Position numbers and translations under genes: made by a program. This document shows, piece by piece, positions 35,381 through 43,786 of a stretch of 64,000 nucleotides of DNA; the first letter of the stretch is position 1; every line of letters starts with the position of its first letter. The stretch comes from Maribacter_C sp947494565 (GTDB lineage: Bacteria; Bacteroidota; Bacteroidia; Flavobacteriales; Flavobacteriaceae). The notes under the pieces were generated by a model that was not told the DNA's origin, did not search any database, and saw nothing but the letters and a program-made list of their open reading frames with translations. The stretch covers positions 1,003,558-1,067,557 of the forward strand of contig NZ_JBLFEP010000002.1 in NCBI RefSeq assembly GCF_047345415.1. The letters are read 5' to 3'.

Positions 35381-38112
35381 CAGGCTTTGGTTAGAAATTC
35401 ATCTAAATTCATAATGGCATTGGCAACGAGGGTCAGCGCACCTAACTCAGGGGTCGGTTGCTTTTCAAAAGATAAGAATACTTTTGGTGCCTCATTGTTT
35501 TTAGAGAACTCTTGTAGCGAGTTCTGATACAGCTCCTTTAGGACTTTTAATCGCGTAGGGGTAATTTTCTTCAAAGTTGCTTTTTCATAGCTTTTGGTAA
35601 TGCTGAGGTCTATATTATCGAGGATGTAGTTGTTTTTTGCCAGTTGGTATGATGCCTCGATATACACGGGGTCGTTCAAAGTGACCAAAGCTTGTAAAGG
35701 GGTATTGGTTATGGTTCGGCGTATGGTACAGACCTCACGGCTTCCGGCATCGAAGGTCAGAAACGAAGGATACGGACTGGTGCGTTTCAAGTAGGTATAG
35801 ATGCCACGGCGATAGCGATCCTCTCCTTTACTTTCAATCCACTGCGCGCTGTTGTATACGGTCTTCCATACGCCATCGGGCTGAGGGGGCATCACTCCCG
35901 GGCCGTACATTTTGGTACTTAAAAGGCCCGATACGGCCAGGGCCTGATCTCTAATCTGTTCCGCGCCCAGCCTGATTCTCGGCCCACGGGCATATAATTC
36001 GTTTTCGGGGTCGATTTGATATGCTTCGGGCGTACCCTCGGAACGCTGCCGATAGGTGCCAGAGCTTACGATTTCCTTGATGAGGTTTTTTACACTCCAT
36101 TGGTGTTCGTTCATAAAGCGCAAGGCCAACCAATCCAATAGCGCCGGGTGTGAGGGAGGCTCTGACTGTGAACCGATGTCTTCAATGGTAGCGACAAGAC
36201 CTCGTCCAAAGATTTGGTGCCATACCCTGTTGACAAGGGTTCGGGCCGTGAGTGGGTTTCTTTTATCGACAATCCATTTCGAGAGTCCCAGTCTGTTTTC
36301 AGGCCAATCAGGGTTCCAAGCGTTCAACGTTTCAGGGGTTCCAGGTTGTACCGTATCGGTTTGGGTCAACCAACTACCACGGTCAAACAACTGAGTGGTC
36401 CGCTTCATATATTCAGGATTCTCCGCTAAAATGGGTACGGTTTCGGCAGTGGTATTCAAGGCCTTTATAAAGGCGGAATTGATTTTGGACCAACCTGACC
36501 TTTCCATACCAGGCATATCTTGTATGAACCCGACCCAATAGAGGTTCAGAATATTGACTTCAGGAGCCACGGCGTCATTCTGGGTCTCGATGTAGATATC
36601 GGTTTTTCTATCGATATTTTTTAGGGCGAATTGGGCGGTGGTATTCTCCGAGGCCTTGTTGATGGTGAACTGTGCCAAAACAGGTCCGTTGGCGTCCTTT
36701 TCTCGAATGGTCACCTTCGTGCCATTATAGTGCGAACGATAGTTCAGGTACACATAGCTTGAATTATTGGTATAGGCATCTTCGATAATGAGGTTGCCAT
36801 CGTCCCAAAAGACCACTGACGCATGATCATCATAGACGCTATTCTGAAACTCCTTGAAAAAGTGTGATTTGTATACGGGTTCTGTGAACTGTAAAAAGTC
36901 CTTATAGATCTTGTGCTGTTCTTCATTTCCATACTGACCGACCCAATCGAGCACCTGATCGACGGTCTTTTGTTGTTCGTTGGCATACAGTTTCAAAACC
37001 GGGGATTCGCTTGGCGTATCTTCATCCCTCGTATTGTTGAAAAATGCCATCAGGCGATAGTAATCTTCATGCTTAAAGGGGTCGTACGGGTGGCCATGAC
37101 ATTGCACACAACCTATTGTGGTACTTTGCCACACCTCAAAAGTGGTATTGGTGCGATCGATAACGGTAGCGATGCGATACTCTTCATCATCCGTACCTCC
37201 TTCATCGTTGTTCATGGTATTCCTGTGGAAGGCTGTGGCGATCAATTGATCGGCGGAAGGTTCGGGTAGCAGATCGCCGGCCAATTGTTCCATGGTAAAT
37301 TGGTCATAGGCCAAATCGGTGTTGAAGGCATCGATGACCCAATCGCGATACTTCCAGATCGAACGTCCCATATCTTTTTCATAGCCCTTGGAGTCCGCAT
37401 ATCTGGCAAGGTCTAACCACCAGGTAGCCCATTTTTCGCCATACGTCTTTTGTGCCAATAGCGTGTCGACAAGTGTCTCATAAGTGAAACGTTCATTTTC
37501 AAAATCCTGCAATAATTCTTGAGAAGGGGGTAGGCCCGTAATATCCAAGGCCAATCGACGGGCGATGATATTCTTTTCGGCCTGGGGATTGGGTTCTAAG
37601 GCCTCGCTTTCCAATCGTGCCCAAATAAAACGATCGATGTCATTTTTTAGGAAGGAGGGAGAGGACTCTGGAACAAAACTAGCTTCATTGGCAATCGATG
37701 GAACATCAACTTCCGCAGGAAGCGAATAAGCCCAATGTTCGCCCCATTCTGCGCCTTGGTCGATCCAGCGGGTCAATAGATCGATTTCTTCATTGGAGAG
37801 TTTCGGTTTCTCGTAAGGCATCCGTAGTTCGGGGTCATCTTCATGCAGCCTTTTGATCAATTCACTACCAGATGCATTTCCTCTGATAATAGCGGGTTGG
37901 CCCGATTCTGTTTTGGCAAAAGCCTCTTCCTCGAATAAAAGGCTAAAACCGCCATTCTTTTTAACGCCTCCGTGGCAAGTGATACATTTGTTGTTGAGAA
38001 TGGGCTTGATCTGGGTGCTGAAATCGACACGCTTCGAATCCTGACACGAAAATCCCAAAAGGAGGGCCGTGCTTAAGACACCCAATAACAATACATGTTT
38101 AACCAAATTCAT
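35380..38112 (-). CDS. PSD1 / DUF1549-DUF1553 cytochrome c-like protein (planctomycete type)
   Basis: Large secreted lipoprotein-like protein of 910 residues (lipobox GFSCQDS, Cys23). Domains: a PSCyt1-type cytochrome c with NNKCITCHGG (Cys43, Cys46, His47), DUF1549 (about 130-340), a beta-rich insert, and DUF1553 (about 590-850, with NRVWHQIFGRGL). A second CxxCH-like site is in IGCVQCHGHPYD (about 340). These proteins abound in Planctomycetes and a subset of marine Bacteroidota, in loci with DUF1501 and sugar-isomerase genes. Start chosen at MNLVKHVLLLG; the frame opens 7 codons earlier. Confidence 0.9.
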   Translation of the reverse strand: MNLVKHVLLLGVLSTALLLGFSCQDSKRVDFSTQIKPILNNKCITCHGGVKKNGGFSLLFEEEAFAKTESGQPAIIRGNASGSELIKRLHEDDPELRMPYEKPKLSNEEIDLLTRWIDQGAEWGEHWAYSLPAEVDVPSIANEASFVPESSPSFLKNDIDRFIWARLESEALEPNPQAEKNIIARRLALDITGLPPSQELLQDFENERFTYETLVDTLLAQKTYGEKWATWWLDLARYADSKGYEKDMGRSIWKYRDWVIDAFNTDLAYDQFTMEQLAGDLLPEPSADQLIATAFHRNTMNNDEGGTDDEEYRIATVIDRTNTTFEVWQSTTIGCVQCHGHPYDPFKHEDYYRLMAFFNNTRDEDTPSESPVLKLYANEQQKTVDQVLDWVGQYGNEEQHKIYKDFLQFTEPVYKSHFFKEFQNSVYDDHASVVFWDDGNLIIEDAYTNNSSYVYLNYRSHYNGTKVTIREKDANGPVLAQFTINKASENTTAQFALKNIDRKTDIYIETQNDAVAPEVNILNLYWVGFIQDMPGMERSGWSKINSAFIKALNTTAETVPILAENPEYMKRTTQLFDRGSWLTQTDTVQPGTPETLNAWNPDWPENRLGLSKWIVDKRNPLTARTLVNRVWHQIFGRGLVATIEDIGSQSEPPSHPALLDWLALRFMNEHQWSVKNLIKEIVSSGTYRQRSEGTPEAYQIDPENELYARGPRIRLGAEQIRDQALAVSGLLSTKMYGPGVMPPQPDGVWKTVYNSAQWIESKGEDRYRRGIYTYLKRTSPYPSFLTFDAGSREVCTIRRTITNTPLQALVTLNDPVYIEASYQLAKNNYILDNIDLSITKSYEKATLKKITPTRLKVLKELYQNSLQEFSKNNEAPKVFLSFEKQPTPELGALTLVANAIMNLDEFLTKA

Positions 38113-38190
38113 AGCAACCCTTTCGTCGACCACTAAAGATAGTAATTATTTTAGGAGATTCCTCCTAGGTCCGAATGGATGAATGTGGTG

Positions 38191-39879
38191 TTATCCCAAT
38201 TTTACAAAAAGGCCTTCCTCGTTCTTTTCAACCTTGGCCAGATTGTTCTTGGTCAACTCCTTGATGGATTTGTCCCATTTTTTGTTCGACAGGCCCGATT
38301 GTTCTTTCAAATCCGCTAGGGGAAGCATCTCTACCTTTTTCAATGAATCGAGTACTTGTTTTGCCTCTTCACTCAACTCCACCGCTTTTTTCTCTGGCCG
38401 CATTTGAGGGAAGAACAACACCTCTTGAATGGAAGAGTTATTGGTCAACAACATGACCAAACGGTCAATACCGATACCGATACCCGAAGTGGGCGGCATA
38501 CCATATTCTAGGGCACGAAGAAAATCTTGGTCGATAAACATGGCCTCGTCGTCTCCTTTTTCAGAGAGTTTCAGTTGTTCTTCAAAACGTTCGCGCTGAT
38601 CGATCGGGTCATTCAGCTCAGAGTACGCATTCGCCAATTCTTTGCCATTCACCATTAATTCGAAACGCTCTGTCAACGCAGGATTCGTGCGATGCTCCTT
38701 TGTCAACGGACTCATTTCTTTAGGATAATCGATGATAAAGGTCGGCTGCACATAGTGATGTTCGCATTTTTCCCCGAAAATCTCATCTATGAGTTTCCCT
38801 ACCCCCATAGTTTCGTCAACTTCAAGGCCTAGATTTTTGGCGGTTTCGCGAAGTTCATCCTCACCCATTCCCGCAACATCTATCCCTGTATGAATTTTAA
38901 TCGCTTCTAAAATAGGCACTCTGGCGTATGGTGCCTTGAACTCGATGTCGTTTTCGCCGACCGTCACCTTGGACGTTCCGTTGGCATCCAGCGCTACTTT
39001 TTCCAACAATTGTTCGGTGGTTTCCATCATCCAGTTGTAATCCTTGTAGGCGACATACAATTCCATAACGGTGAACTCCGGATTATGGGTACGGTCCATA
39101 CCTTCGTTTCTGAAATCCTTTGAGAATTCATAGACCCCATCGAATCCGCCGACAATTAGCCTTTTCAAGTACAGTTCGTTCGCGATTCTTAGATATAGGG
39201 GAATGTTCAAAGCATTGTGGTGGGTCAAAAACGGTCGTGCCGCGGCACCCCCGGGAATAGGTTGTAGAATGGGTGTCTCTACTTCCAAATAACCTCTTTC
39301 ATTATAGAACTCACGAATGCTGTTGGTAATCTTGGTTCGCTTGATGAACGTTTCCTTCACCTTCGGATTGACTACCAAATCAACATAGCGCTGACGATAC
39401 CGCAATTCGGGATCGTTGAACTCATCGTAAGTATTCCCCTCGGCATCTTTCTTTGGTAAGGGTAGTGGACGCAATGATTTACTCAGCAGGGAGAAGCCTT
39501 TGACCATGATGGTTTTCTCACCTACTTGGGTCGTGAAAAGCTCGCCTTCAACCCCAATGATATCACCGATGTCCAGTAATTTTTTATAGACTTCGTTATA
39601 GTGGTTCTTGTCTTCACCTGGGCAAATCTCATCGCGATTAAAATACACCTGAATTCTTCCCGAACTATCTTGTAGCTCCGCAAAGGAAGCTTTGCCTTGA
39701 ATACGTCGTGACATCAACCTTCCGGAGACAATGACTTTCTTCCCTTCCTCATAATGCGCCTTGATACTTTCTGCAGTGGCATCTACGGGATATAAGGCCG
39801 CGGGATAAGGATTGATACCCATCTCACGTAATCTGGTCAATTTCTCTCTTCTGATGATTTCTTGTTCCGACAATTGCAT
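38191..39879 (-). CDS. lysS: Lysine--tRNA ligase, class II
   Basis: Charges tRNA-Lys in the cytosol. The N-terminal OB-fold anticodon-binding domain (about 50-160) precedes the class II catalytic core with FRNEGMDRTHNPEFTVME (motif 2 region) and the GIGIGIDRLVML motif 3. Length is 562 residues against about 505 for E. coli. The extra 55 residues at the C-terminus (LEELSEEAKQVL to the end) form a winged-helix-like tail often present in Bacteroidota enzymes. Confidence 0.97.
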   Translation of the reverse strand: MQLSEQEIIRREKLTRLREMGINPYPAALYPVDATAESIKAHYEEGKKVIVSGRLMSRRIQGKASFAELQDSSGRIQVYFNRDEICPGEDKNHYNEVYKKLLDIGDIIGVEGELFTTQVGEKTIMVKGFSLLSKSLRPLPLPKKDAEGNTYDEFNDPELRYRQRYVDLVVNPKVKETFIKRTKITNSIREFYNERGYLEVETPILQPIPGGAAARPFLTHHNALNIPLYLRIANELYLKRLIVGGFDGVYEFSKDFRNEGMDRTHNPEFTVMELYVAYKDYNWMMETTEQLLEKVALDANGTSKVTVGENDIEFKAPYARVPILEAIKIHTGIDVAGMGEDELRETAKNLGLEVDETMGVGKLIDEIFGEKCEHHYVQPTFIIDYPKEMSPLTKEHRTNPALTERFELMVNGKELANAYSELNDPIDQRERFEEQLKLSEKGDDEAMFIDQDFLRALEYGMPPTSGIGIGIDRLVMLLTNNSSIQEVLFFPQMRPEKKAVELSEEAKQVLDSLKKVEMLPLADLKEQSGLSNKKWDKSIKELTKNNLAKVEKNEEGLFVKLG

Positions 39880-40225
39880 TTAGCTCCTAATTTAATGCGC
39901 AAATATAGGGTTTCGAGCGATGATTTTAAAGCTAGTTTTCGGGTTTCATGTTTTGTGTTTCCGGTTTGGGCGTGGATGTTCGAAGCTCGGTGCGCGATAC
40001 TTGGTGTTGCATGTTGGATGCACGGTGCTTGGCGCCCGGAGCCGCTTGCTAATATCGAAAGGAGATTGCCGCATGGCTTAAAGAAGAGGGAAAATCCAAA
40101 ACCCAAATTCCAAATCCAAAAAGGTTAGCAACTCAACTCTCGAAGCAAGGAGCGCATTGCGAATAACGTAGAGCGCATGGCATAAAGCACTAGGCATGTA
40201 GCTTCGGAAATTACGGTGCTATTTC
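39880..40225. other. Intergenic stretch of degenerate short repeats
   Basis: About 345 bp without a credible gene; open frames here lack starts and domain content. It has three blocks of low-complexity text: T/G-rich (39935-40040), with short words such as GGTGC and CTTGG recurring; a block of CCAAA words (40090-40125); and a block with repeated GCAT/GCGC words (40140-40200). See findings. Confidence 0.55.
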
Positions 40226-40786
40226 TCAATCAAAATGCAATGATGTTGGATAGTTCGGGGTGTATTCCGAATCGGTGATGATCGCTTTAATATCAGTCTC
40301 TAATGTGGAAATCGGACTTTCGATAATGCGGTTGGTTTCCTTTCCGTCCTTGAGAAAAATAAAGGTGGGTACGCGTTTGATGCTGAGTCCCCATTCTTCT
40401 CCGGTCGGACTCTTTTTATACTGTTCTTTCCTTCGGTCGACCGCAACTATTTTGAGATTCTCCATGGGGAAATCGGCAGTTTCCAATATCTTGATAAAAC
40501 GCGGAACTTCCCTTTTGCTATCGCCGCACCAGGTACCCATGAACACCAAAATCTTATGTTCGGACAGGGTATTTTTAAATGATGTTATTTCGTTTTTATT
40601 TACCTGATAGGCCTCATAGTTATTGGTGTACCAGCTTTGATATGAATTGGACGATAGCCCTTCAGTGCTGATTTGACCTACGAGAAAAGGCTGGTTGTTG
40701 TCGATTTTGATTTCTTGATTGATTTTTTGGGCAGATGTTATTGCTACAAAGGATACTAGAAAGAGTGTTAAGATACTTCGATTCAT
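40226..40786 (-). CDS. Secreted thioredoxin-like protein with single active-site cysteine
   Basis: Secreted protein of 186 residues: signal peptide, an N-terminal unique part, and a thioredoxin fold with active site GTWCGDS (Cys87) followed by a VPTFIF cis-proline segment. The usual second cysteine of CXXC is a Ser (CGDS), so it would act as a monothiol or as a redox partner using another cysteine. Downstream of and likely linked to the membrane LuxR gene 172 bp upstream. Confidence 0.8.
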   Translation of the reverse strand: MNRSILTLFLVSFVAITSAQKINQEIKIDNNQPFLVGQISTEGLSSNSYQSWYTNNYEAYQVNKNEITSFKNTLSEHKILVFMGTWCGDSKREVPRFIKILETADFPMENLKIVAVDRRKEQYKKSPTGEEWGLSIKRVPTFIFLKDGKETNRIIESPISTLETDIKAIITDSEYTPNYPTSLHFD

Positions 40787-40958
40787 AATTTTCGGTTTTT
40801 AAGGTTTACTACCGAAAATTGCTAAAAAGGGGTGCTGTTATCGATTTTATCGGGATGGAAATAGGGACTAGACCCTAGGTTGATTTTTAGTAAATGTTCA
40901 AATCACGTGTTAAACCGGAAGTAAACGGATAGCGGGTGTCGTTTGATGAACGTAGAGG

Positions 40959-42011
40959 TCAGCCCAATAACTGTTTGATTTCATCGCGTGAGCTTACATT
41001 CAGTTTTTTGTAGAGATTGTTGATATGCGTTTTAACCGTGCTCAGGCTGACAAACAGATCAGCGGCAATTTCTTTGTTGGTTTTATCCTTTAAGATTTCA
41101 TCGGCGATTTTCTGCTCTTGAGCAGTCAATTTGCCCAAAGCTTCATTTTTGCGGTTCTTTTTTAAGGAACGATGCCTCCTTATCAAATAAGCATTGCATG
41201 CTAGGGAAAAGAAAAGCAGTGTTCCTAAAATCCAGGGCCAGGGCGAGTTTGGTGCATTGCCCTGCAAGGCCATGCTTCGATCACTCGAAACGTCAGTGAG
41301 GTACAATTCGGTAAAGTTGGTATTTGGGTAAATAGCTTCTAGGCGCCCGCCCAAATCGGAATAATACTCATTTTTAGAAAGATCTTTTAAATAATGGGAA
41401 TAGGTTTCGTTTCGCTTATCCGATAAAAAGTCGAAAATATAAAGTTCGGCCAAAGGCTCATTGAGATTTTCTCCGAAGTCTTGGAGTATCTTGAACCACT
41501 TTTTAGAATTTAGTTTCCGGCTGGCTTCACTTGGAAATTCGTAGAACTCAAAGGCCATTTCTTCCTTTAGCGCATCGATTTGTAGAAAAGCATCCGATTT
41601 TATATTTGTTGAGGTCAACTCACACAGTACCTCATTATCAAAAGAAGTGGGAAAGACAATCGTATCGCTATTGTTTGCGATGAAAAGTATGCTTTGGGTG
41701 TTTTGACATTGTCCTAAAAAATGGCTGGAATCAAAAGAATTTTGAGAACACTCATCCACATGAATGCGATAGATGCGATTCTCTAATGAAAGATTATCTC
41801 CCTCAAATTTAAAATACCCAGAAGAGTCGATCTCAGCTTTTTTAATGATTTGTTCTAAATAGGGTCTTGAAAGTTTGCGATAATCCTCGATAATGGAAAG
41901 GTAGATATCGGTCCCATTAACCGTTTCCGAGAGGTAGCCTTCAAAGCGATATTGCGAATAGCAGTTGAAGCTAAGTACAAACGAGACGATTAATATGATT
42001 TTTTGAATCAT
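40959..42011 (-). CDS. Membrane-anchored LuxR-type transcription regulator
   Basis: Protein of 350 residues that joins an extracytoplasmic part to a cytosolic DNA-binding domain. It has a signal peptide (1-19), an external region of about 240 residues whose first part resembles DUF4369 of TlpA-like proteins (YRFEGYLSETVNGTDIYLS; SGYFKFEGDN), one membrane helix (about 262-282), and a C-terminal LuxR HTH (about 293-350, LTAQEQKIADEIL to STVKTHINNLYKKL). That makes it a one-component transmembrane regulator. It precedes a thioredoxin-like gene on the same strand, a plausible target. Confidence 0.82.
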   Translation of the reverse strand: MIQKIILIVSFVLSFNCYSQYRFEGYLSETVNGTDIYLSIIEDYRKLSRPYLEQIIKKAEIDSSGYFKFEGDNLSLENRIYRIHVDECSQNSFDSSHFLGQCQNTQSILFIANNSDTIVFPTSFDNEVLCELTSTNIKSDAFLQIDALKEEMAFEFYEFPSEASRKLNSKKWFKILQDFGENLNEPLAELYIFDFLSDKRNETYSHYLKDLSKNEYYSDLGGRLEAIYPNTNFTELYLTDVSSDRSMALQGNAPNSPWPWILGTLLFFSLACNAYLIRRHRSLKKNRKNEALGKLTAQEQKIADEILKDKTNKEIAADLFVSLSTVKTHINNLYKKLNVSSRDEIKQLLG

Positions 42012-42109
42012 TGTGGAACGGGTTATACGCCTCTAAAATAGCGGATTTTGTAACAAAGCGCTTAAATTTGCGACACATAGGTACATCATCAATCAAAAAT
42101 CCAAATCAA

Positions 42110-42265
42110 ATGAGTTTTTTAAGAGTATTACTTGCCATCATATTTCCGCCCTTATCGGTCATTGGTAAAGGCTGCGGTTCTTTTATTATTGTTTTTCTGC
42201 TCACCCTTTGCGGATGGGTGCCCGGGGTGATTGCGGCCTTGGTCATATTGAACAATCCGAATTAG
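42110..42265 (+). CDS. YqaE/Pmp3 family membrane protein
   Basis: Hydrophobic protein of 51 residues with two membrane helices (LRVLLAIIFPPLSVIGKG and IIVFLLTLCGWVPGVIAALV). The PPLSV and GWVPGVIAA segments are the family marks of Pmp3/YqaE, linked in yeast and plants to salt and membrane-potential tolerance. The frame opens at 42011 but ATG at 42110 starts the family match. It lies 19 bp upstream of lipB. Confidence 0.85.
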   Translation: MSFLRVLLAIIFPPLSVIGKGCGSFIIVFLLTLCGWVPGVIAALVILNNPN

Positions 42266-42279
42266 GGTTCGTATCTTTG
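42247..42279 (+). promoter_or_regulatory. Promoter-like element directly before lipB
   Basis: ATTG at 42247-42250, 21 bases, then TATCTTTG at 42272-42279, a full TAnnTTTG match. The predicted start point falls within a few bases of the ATG at 42285, so the message would be leaderless or nearly so. A second transcript from the Pmp3-like gene may also read through. Confidence 0.5.
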
Positions 42280-42284
42280 CACCG

Positions 42285-43001
42285 ATGAATAAAAAGGTGC
42301 ATCTACAAGATTTAGGTCGTCGTGATTACAAAAAGACTTGGGACTACCAAGAAGAACTCTTTCGGCACATCATTGACCTTAAAATCAAAAACCGGCGGGA
42401 GGAATCGAACTTGGTCACCCCCAACCACTTTCTCTTTGTGGAGCACCCTCATGTATTTACCTTAGGTAAAAGTGGAGATCTCTCCAATCTCTTGGTCAAT
42501 GAGGAGGAGTTGGAACGGAGAGGGGCGCAATTCTACAAAATCAATCGGGGAGGGGATATTACCTATCATGGCCCTGGTCAGATTGTGGGCTACCCCATTC
42601 TTGATTTGGATAATTTTTTCACGGACATTCATAAATACTTGAGATTACTGGAGGAAATGGTCATTTTGACGTTGTCCGAATACGGCTTGAAAGCGGAACG
42701 CTCCGAGGGTGAAACAGGAGTTTGGTTGGATGTTGGAACTCCCTTTGCCCGAAAAATCTGTGCCATGGGCGTTCGCGCTTCGCGATGGGTGACCATGCAT
42801 GGTTTTGCCCTGAACGTAAACGCCGATTTAAGGTACTTTGATTTGATGATCCCCTGCGGAATCAAAGACAAGGCGGTGACGTCCCTAAATGTCGAACTAG
42901 GACGAAAAGAGGTTGATATAAACGAGGTACAACAAAAACTACTTCGTCATTTTGAAACGCTCTTTGAAGCCCAGTTTATCAAGGAAAAAACCCCAGTTTA
43001 A
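42285..43001 (+). CDS. lipB: Octanoyl-(acyl-carrier-protein) transferase (lipoyl synthesis)
   Basis: Transfers octanoyl groups from ACP to lipoyl-dependent proteins, the first step of lipoate synthesis. Full length at 238 residues, with the family motif RGGDITYHGPGQIVGYP, the active-site lysine in RKICAMGVR and the nucleophilic cysteine in MIPCGIKDKAV. The start MNKKVHLQDLG matches the family and sits six bases past a TATCTTTG element. A bidirectional hairpin follows at 42987-43012. Confidence 0.95.
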   Translation: MNKKVHLQDLGRRDYKKTWDYQEELFRHIIDLKIKNRREESNLVTPNHFLFVEHPHVFTLGKSGDLSNLLVNEEELERRGAQFYKINRGGDITYHGPGQIVGYPILDLDNFFTDIHKYLRLLEEMVILTLSEYGLKAERSEGETGVWLDVGTPFARKICAMGVRASRWVTMHGFALNVNADLRYFDLMIPCGIKDKAVTSLNVELGRKEVDINEVQQKLLRHFETLFEAQFIKEKTPV

Positions 43002-43012
43002 ACTGAGGTTTG
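42987..43012. terminator. Bidirectional hairpin after lipB
   Basis: AACC-C-CAG ... CTG-A-GGTT stem with T runs on both strands, overlapping the lipB stop and 22 bp from the stop of the leftward gene ending at 43035. Resembles, but is not identical to, the CCGAGG hairpins farther right. Confidence 0.55.
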
Positions 43013-43034
43013 TTCATTTTATGGGTTAGAGTTT

Positions 43035-43670
43035 TTAGTAATCCAATCCAAAGAAGTCCATTGCTTCTTCATAGCTCATTTTAGAAAAGTCGGGATTCTT
43101 TTTCTTTCCACTTAATAAAATATTCGGGGGTACGATGAGGTATCTGAATTTAGCACCTCGGTTAGGATCGATTTGAAATTCATTGAGAACTCCCGAAAGG
43201 GCCTGCGCTCGAATCAAAATATCCTCAACTGCGGCACTGCCAGACCCAAATCCAGCTGTGAATTGCGCTCCCCTAAAATTCAATACCGGCAATAGGTAGA
43301 CATTACCATCTCCAAAGCCACTGAAGTAAACCAGAATCAAATGGGTATTTTTTATGCTGAACGCGGAAGGCATCGTATCTGGAAATTTGATATCCATAAA
43401 TTTGACCGTATCACTACTTCCGGTGAAATCAGCCGGTATCCAATTGCTATAATAGACTTCGGCATTGCCATCTTCACCAGCTGGCCCTTGGTCTCCCTGT
43501 TCCCCTTGATCTCCTTTAGGTCCTAGTAATCCTTGCTCTCCTGCTACTCCTTGTTCGCCTTGAGGGCCAATAGGTCCTATGGCTCCGTCTGTGCCATCCT
43601 TGCTACAGGAGGTTAGTGAAAGTGATACTGTTGCAAGTATGCAGCTCAGCATTTTAATTGTAGTTTTCAT
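43035..43670 (-). CDS. Collagen-like surface lipoprotein 1
   Basis: Lipoprotein of 211 residues. Lipobox LSLTSCSKDG (Cys22) is followed by a Lys-Asp pair that fits the Bacteroidota surface export signal. A collagen-like tract of about 14-15 Gly-X-Y triplets (GPIGPQGEQG and so on, residues 26-69) comes next, then a unique beta-rich globular part. It ends in the conserved PDFSKMSYEEAMDFFGLDY tail, which is shared with the protein at 44519. The promoter at 43702-43731 is of the sigma-regulon type. Probable trimeric surface protein; ligand unknown. Confidence 0.85.
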   Translation of the reverse strand: MKTTIKMLSCILATVSLSLTSCSKDGTDGAIGPIGPQGEQGVAGEQGLLGPKGDQGEQGDQGPAGEDGNAEVYYSNWIPADFTGSSDTVKFMDIKFPDTMPSAFSIKNTHLILVYFSGFGDGNVYLLPVLNFRGAQFTAGFGSGSAAVEDILIRAQALSGVLNEFQIDPNRGAKFRYLIVPPNILLSGKKKNPDFSKMSYEEAMDFFGLDY

Positions 43671-43701
43671 AATTTTAAAATTTGTTTGTCATTTTGTTTT
43701 C

Positions 43702-43731
43702 TTTTTATGTTCGTGTTGGAAAAAGGTTAAC
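43702..43731 (-). promoter_or_regulatory. ECF-type promoter of collagen-like gene 1
   Basis: Minus strand: GTTAACC (43725-43731), 15 bases, CATAAAAA (43702-43709). Confidence 0.75.
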
Positions 43732-43743
43732 CTTAAAAGCACA

Positions 43744-43769
43744 AAAACCTCGGCAATGACCGAGGTTTT
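43744..43769. terminator. CCGAGG-family hairpin 1
   Basis: AAAACCTCGG / CCGAGGTTTT with a 6-base loop, 18 bp past the stop of the leftward gene ending at 43787. Bidirectional. Confidence 0.85.
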
Positions 43770-43786
43770 GATGATGGTTTTTGCTA

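Noticed and set aside
39837..40128. Two overlapping open frames in the intergenic repeat block
   Set aside because: Their translations are low-complexity products of the repeated words; no start signal or domain.
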